DNA of 64,000 bases from Streptomyces cyaneogriseus subsp. noncyanogenus. GTDB lineage: Bacteria; Actinomycetota; Actinomycetes; Streptomycetales; Streptomycetaceae. Of this stretch, positions 61,349 to 64,000 are shown one piece after another. A program made the translations under genes and the position numbers. Position 1 is the stretch's first letter; each line of letters opens with the position of its first letter. Location: assembly GCF_000931445.1 (NCBI RefSeq), contig NZ_CP010849.1, positions 2,294,001-2,358,000 of the forward strand, read 5' to 3'. Below the pieces are notes generated by a model. It saw only the letters and a program-made list of their open reading frames with translations, made no database searches and was not told the origin of the DNA.

Positions 61349-62822
61349 CCGCCACCTTGTCCCGGTACCCCCGCACCGGCGCCGCGTCCTTGTACGGCTC
61401 CAGCCGGCGCTCGAAGTCCCGGACGTACTCCACCGCCCGCACCGACCGGATCTCCGCCGCCTGCCCGGCCGCCTCGGCGCCGAGCCGGCACGCCTCGTCG
61501 AGCTCGCCCAGGCCGAGGCGGGCGGTGGCGAGGACCACCCGGCAGAACAGCCGGCTGCGGGCGTACACGGGCGCGCGCAGTTGCAGCGAGCGCTCCGCGT
61601 GCTGGGCCGCGGCGCGGAACTGCTGGAGGTCGCGGTGGCAGTGCCCGAACTCGTCGGCGAGCTGGGCCTCGTCGAAGAAGCGCGCCCAGTGCGGCACCTC
61701 GTCCCCGGGCCGGGCGGCCGCCAGGGCGCGCTCGGCCCGCACCAGCGCCGCGGTGCAGGCCCGCACCTCGCCGAGCACCGCGTGCCCGCGCGCCTCGGAG
61801 GCGTGCAGCAGGCACTGCACCACGGGCGCCACGCTGGTGCCGGCCCCCTGCTGGGCGACGCGGGCGAGCTGCACGGCCTCCCGGCCGTGGCCGAGGTACA
61901 CCGCCTGCCGGCTCATCGTGACCAGGACGTAGGAGCCGTACGCCCGGTCGCCGGCGGCCTGCGCGAGCCGCAGCGCCTGCACGAAGTAGCGCTGGGCGAG
62001 GCCGTGCGCGGCGATGTCGTACGACGTCCAGCCCGCGAGCCGGGTGAGGTCGGCCGCGGCGGCGAACAGGCGGCGGCCGGTCTGCTCGCCGTAGGTGCCG
62101 CGCAGCATCGGCTCCAGTTCGTGCTCCAGGTAGCGCACGAGGGCCTGGCGGGCGTGGCCGCCGCCGTACATGTCGTCCAGGGTGCGGAACAGCTCGCCGA
62201 CCGAGCGCAGCGCGGCGAGGTCCCCGGCGGTGACCCGCTGGCCGGGGCCGCGCTCGGCCGGAGGGCGTCTGCGGGCGGGCGCTCCCGGCTCGGCCGGGGC
62301 CGGGGGCCCGGCGGGCCCGGCGGGGGCGCTCCCGCGGCCCTGGGCGGGGATGCGGACGGCCGCCTCGCCGCGGCCGACCTTCTCGTCGGCGCGGCCGATC
62401 AGCCAGTCCCGGCTGGGCACCACCAGCCCGGCCGGGGTGAACGCGATCTTGCGCAGCTCCGCGTGGCTGCCGGAGTCCTTGCGCCACAGGCCGCTGACGA
62501 TGTCGACGGCCTCCTCCGGGGTGGCGGCGAACTCCAGGCCGGCGTAGACGGGGGCGCAGGCGTCCAGCCCCAGGTCCTGGGCGGTGAGGCGGCGCCCGAG
62601 GCGGCGGGTGAAGACCTCGGCGATCAGGGCCGGGGTGGTGCCCCGGGGCTGCTGGCCGCGCAGCCACCGGGTGACGGACGTCTTGTCGTATCTCAGGTCC
62701 AGCCCGTGTTCGAGGCCGAGCTGGTCGACGCGACGGGCGAGACCTGCGTTGGAGAACCCCGCTTCTGCGATGAGCGCGGCGAGCTGGCGGTTGGGAGTGC
62801 GCTGCGCGGGTCGTTCCGTCAT
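61338..62822 (-). CDS. Regulatory protein with N-terminal HTH-like region and TPR-like repeats
   Basis: 494 residues from ATG 62822 (GGAG about 12 nt upstream; 37 further codons upstream are less likely). Residues 10-75 resemble a helix-turn-helix of a streptomycete regulator group (GFSNAGLARRVDQLG...KTSVTRWLRGQQPRG) that includes NsdA-like proteins. A Gly/Pro/Arg-rich linker (about 160-195) leads to helical, TPR-like repeats. It may regulate development or secondary metabolism, by analogy only. Divergent from lipB. Confidence 0.78.
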   Translation of the reverse strand: MTERPAQRTPNRQLAALIAEAGFSNAGLARRVDQLGLEHGLDLRYDKTSVTRWLRGQQPRGTTPALIAEVFTRRLGRRLTAQDLGLDACAPVYAGLEFAATPEEAVDIVSGLWRKDSGSHAELRKIAFTPAGLVVPSRDWLIGRADEKVGRGEAAVRIPAQGRGSAPAGPAGPPAPAEPGAPARRRPPAERGPGQRVTAGDLAALRSVGELFRTLDDMYGGGHARQALVRYLEHELEPMLRGTYGEQTGRRLFAAAADLTRLAGWTSYDIAAHGLAQRYFVQALRLAQAAGDRAYGSYVLVTMSRQAVYLGHGREAVQLARVAQQGAGTSVAPVVQCLLHASEARGHAVLGEVRACTAALVRAERALAAARPGDEVPHWARFFDEAQLADEFGHCHRDLQQFRAAAQHAERSLQLRAPVYARSRLFCRVVLATARLGLGELDEACRLGAEAAGQAAEIRSVRAVEYVRDFERRLEPYKDAAPVRGYRDKVAALG

Positions 62823-63023
62823 CTGCGGTGCGGTCTCCTGCCTTCCGGAGCGAACATGTGTCCGGATTGCCTGTGAGCAGCCCTTATGGCCTCGTGACGG
62901 CGCGAATGTAGCGGAGAGTAAGCACGTCATCACACACTTTGCCGGTCATTCATCCGATCGTGTGAGGATCGAGTTCCGGGCTGACGCCCGACGGCCCCCC
63001 GGTGGGCGTCCGGCGGGCGGACG

Positions 63024-63029
63024 TACAGT
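63024..63029 (+). promoter_or_regulatory. Putative lipB -10 box
   Basis: TACAGT in the divergent region between the regulator and lipB; a transcript start near 63036 leaves a ~42-nt leader with a GGGAGG ribosome site. No convincing -35 box is seen. Confidence 0.35.
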
Positions 63030-63077
63030 GGCGTGGGCACGCTGCGTGCCTTACGTCCTTCCAGGGAGGCGCTTGCC

Positions 63078-63875
63078 GTGAGTGAGTTGCGGTTCGTCCG
63101 CATGGGGTTCGGATCCGAGGCCGTCGAGTACCAGCAGGCGTGGGACGAGCAGCGCCGGGTGCACGCGGCGCGCTTCGCCGACGAGGTTCCCGACACCGTG
63201 CTGCTTCTCGAACACCCGCCGGTCTACACGGCCGGCCGGCGCACCGCGGACGACGAGAGGCCCCTCGACGGCACCCCGGTCGTCGACGTGGACCGCGGCG
63301 GGAAGATCACCTGGCACGGACCGGGCCAGCTGGTGGGCTACCCGATCCAGAAGCTCCCGCGCCCGGTGGACGTGGTCGCGCACGTACGGCGGCTGGAGGA
63401 GGCGCTGATCCGCACCTGTGCGGAGTTCGGCCTGGAGACGACCCGGGTGGAGGGCCGCAGCGGCGTGTGGGTCCTCGGCGACCCCGTCGAGCGGCGGCCC
63501 GCGCTCGGCGGCCTGTCCCTGGACTTCGACCCGCGCCTGAACGACGACGAGTTCGACCCGCGCCTGAACGGCCCGGAGTACGCCCCGTCCAACGCCGGCC
63601 AGCGCCGCGAGGACCGCAAGATCGCGCAGATCGGCATCCGGGTGGCCAAGGGCGTCACCATGCACGGCTTCTCGTTCAACGTGAACCCCGACATGACGTG
63701 GTTCGACCGCATCATCCCCTGCGGGATCCGGGACGCGGGCGTCGCCTCGCTCGCCGGCGAACTGGGCCGGGACGTGACCATCGCCGAGGTGCTGCCGGTG
63801 GTCGAACGCCATCTGCGGGACGTCCTGGAGAACGCGGACCTGAAGCCGAGGGCGATCGAGAAGACCCCGGCATAA
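63078..63875 (+). CDS. lipB: Lipoyl(octanoyl) transferase
   Basis: 265 residues from GTG 63078 (GGGAGG 8 nt upstream). Moves octanoate from acyl carrier protein to lipoyl-domain lysines of the E2 and glycine-cleavage H proteins. Catalytic Lys181 ([10 protein letters not shown]) and Cys215 ([10 protein letters not shown]), and the [18 protein letters not shown] motif are present. Between the two catalytic parts lies a tandem nine-residue duplication, [18 protein letters not shown] (150-167). lipA is expected to start just right of the window. Confidence 0.95.
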   Translation: MSELRFVRMGFGSEAVEYQQAWDEQRRVHAARFADEVPDTVLLLEHPPVYTAGRRTADDERPLDGTPVVDVDRGGKITWHGPGQLVGYPIQKLPRPVDVVAHVRRLEEALIRTCAEFGLETTRVEGRSGVWVLGDPVERRPALGGLSLDFDPRLNDDEFDPRLNGPEYAPSNAGQRREDRKIAQIGIRVAKGVTMHGFSFNVNPDMTWFDRIIPCGIRDAGVASLAGELGRDVTIAEVLPVVERHLRDVLENADLKPRAIEKTPA

Positions 63876-64000
63876 ATCCAGCCCGTCCGGTGTTGGGGGG
63901 CATGACCCGTCCAGGGCCGAAGCGGGGGTCCGGGGGCGGCAGCCCCCGGCAGGGCCAGCACCCTCGCCGGGCACGGAAACAACGGGCGTACCCTGAGGGA
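63876..64000 (+). other. Leader region probably of lipA
   Basis: No coding start seen. A GC-rich imperfect hairpin (GGGGG...CCCCC around 63925-63950) may terminate lipB, and TACCCT near 63990 could be a -10 box for the next gene. Confidence 0.35.

Noticed and set aside
1..64000. CRISPR array, IS element, prophage, tRNA or rRNA gene
   Set aside because: No regularly spaced repeats with spacers, transposase-like product, integration site or RNA-gene sequence was found by eye; a tRNAscan or Infernal run would be decisive.

Overview
The window is about 73% G+C chromosomal DNA with third-position G/C bias, many GTG starts, frequent ATGA/GTGA stop-start overlaps and several promoters of the Streptomyces vegetative type. 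Gene content and order match the conserved core of a Streptomyces chromosome (from memory the SCO2136-SCO2194 neighbourhood of S. coelicolor; no database was searched). Much of the order also recalls Mycobacterium tuberculosis from an NlpC/P60 hydrolase through trpD, ctaE-qcrCAB, ctaC, adenosine kinase, erpA, cobT/cobS, aminopeptidase and the E2 gene to lipB. I see no insertion sequence, prophage, CRISPR array, tRNA or rRNA.

Layout. (1) 0-11 kb: a C40 cell-wall hydrolase (cut by the window edge), NYN-domain and zinc-ribbon proteins, rhomboid protease plus Lrp-type RAM protein, a small secreted protein with an OmpR-type two-component system, an SLC13 transporter, glycerate kinase, and a class V aminotransferase behind a SAM-IV riboswitch. 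(2) 11-21.5 kb: trpD and the aerobic terminal respiratory chain, with all structural genes of the bcc complex (qcrCAB) and the aa3 oxidase (ctaC, ctaD, ctaF, ctaE), plus an L,D-transpeptidase and an atypical receiver protein among them. (3) 21.5-28 kb: an iron-sulfur and nucleotide block with a cysteine desulfurase-TusA fusion, adenosine kinase, erpA and nadA. (4) 28-38.6 kb: envelope stress and signalling, with a Ser/Thr kinase carrying PQQ-type repeats, an HK-RR-RND efflux set, pspA and its partner. (5) 38.6-46 kb: HtrA-like protease and cobalamin nucleotide-loop genes (a cobU fusion, cobT, cobS). (6) 46-64 kb: leucyl aminopeptidase and the 2-oxoacid dehydrogenase/lipoate block (lpdA, sucB-type E2, a GntR regulator, aceE, lipB, with lipA expected just beyond the right edge), interleaved with WYL, DUF4240, amidase, GNAT, TIGR01777, FAD-oxidoreductase and regulatory genes.

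How it works together. CtaC-F and QcrCAB form the oxidase/bc1 supercomplex. IscS-TusA and ErpA may supply sulfur and Fe-S clusters to proteins such as the Rieske subunit and NadA. LipB, Lpd, E2 and AceE supply and run lipoyl-dependent dehydrogenases.

Most of the coding content is housekeeping. The least explained signals are regulatory: a SAM-IV aptamer followed by a competing hairpin and a six-residue leader ORF; 11-nt direct repeats flanking a two-component system; a perfect palindrome on the ctaE start codon; stacked palindromes at the aceE promoter next to a GntR gene; operator-like repeats at several other promoters; and a likely CTG start codon. Only sequence reading was done. Promoters and operators are pattern calls.
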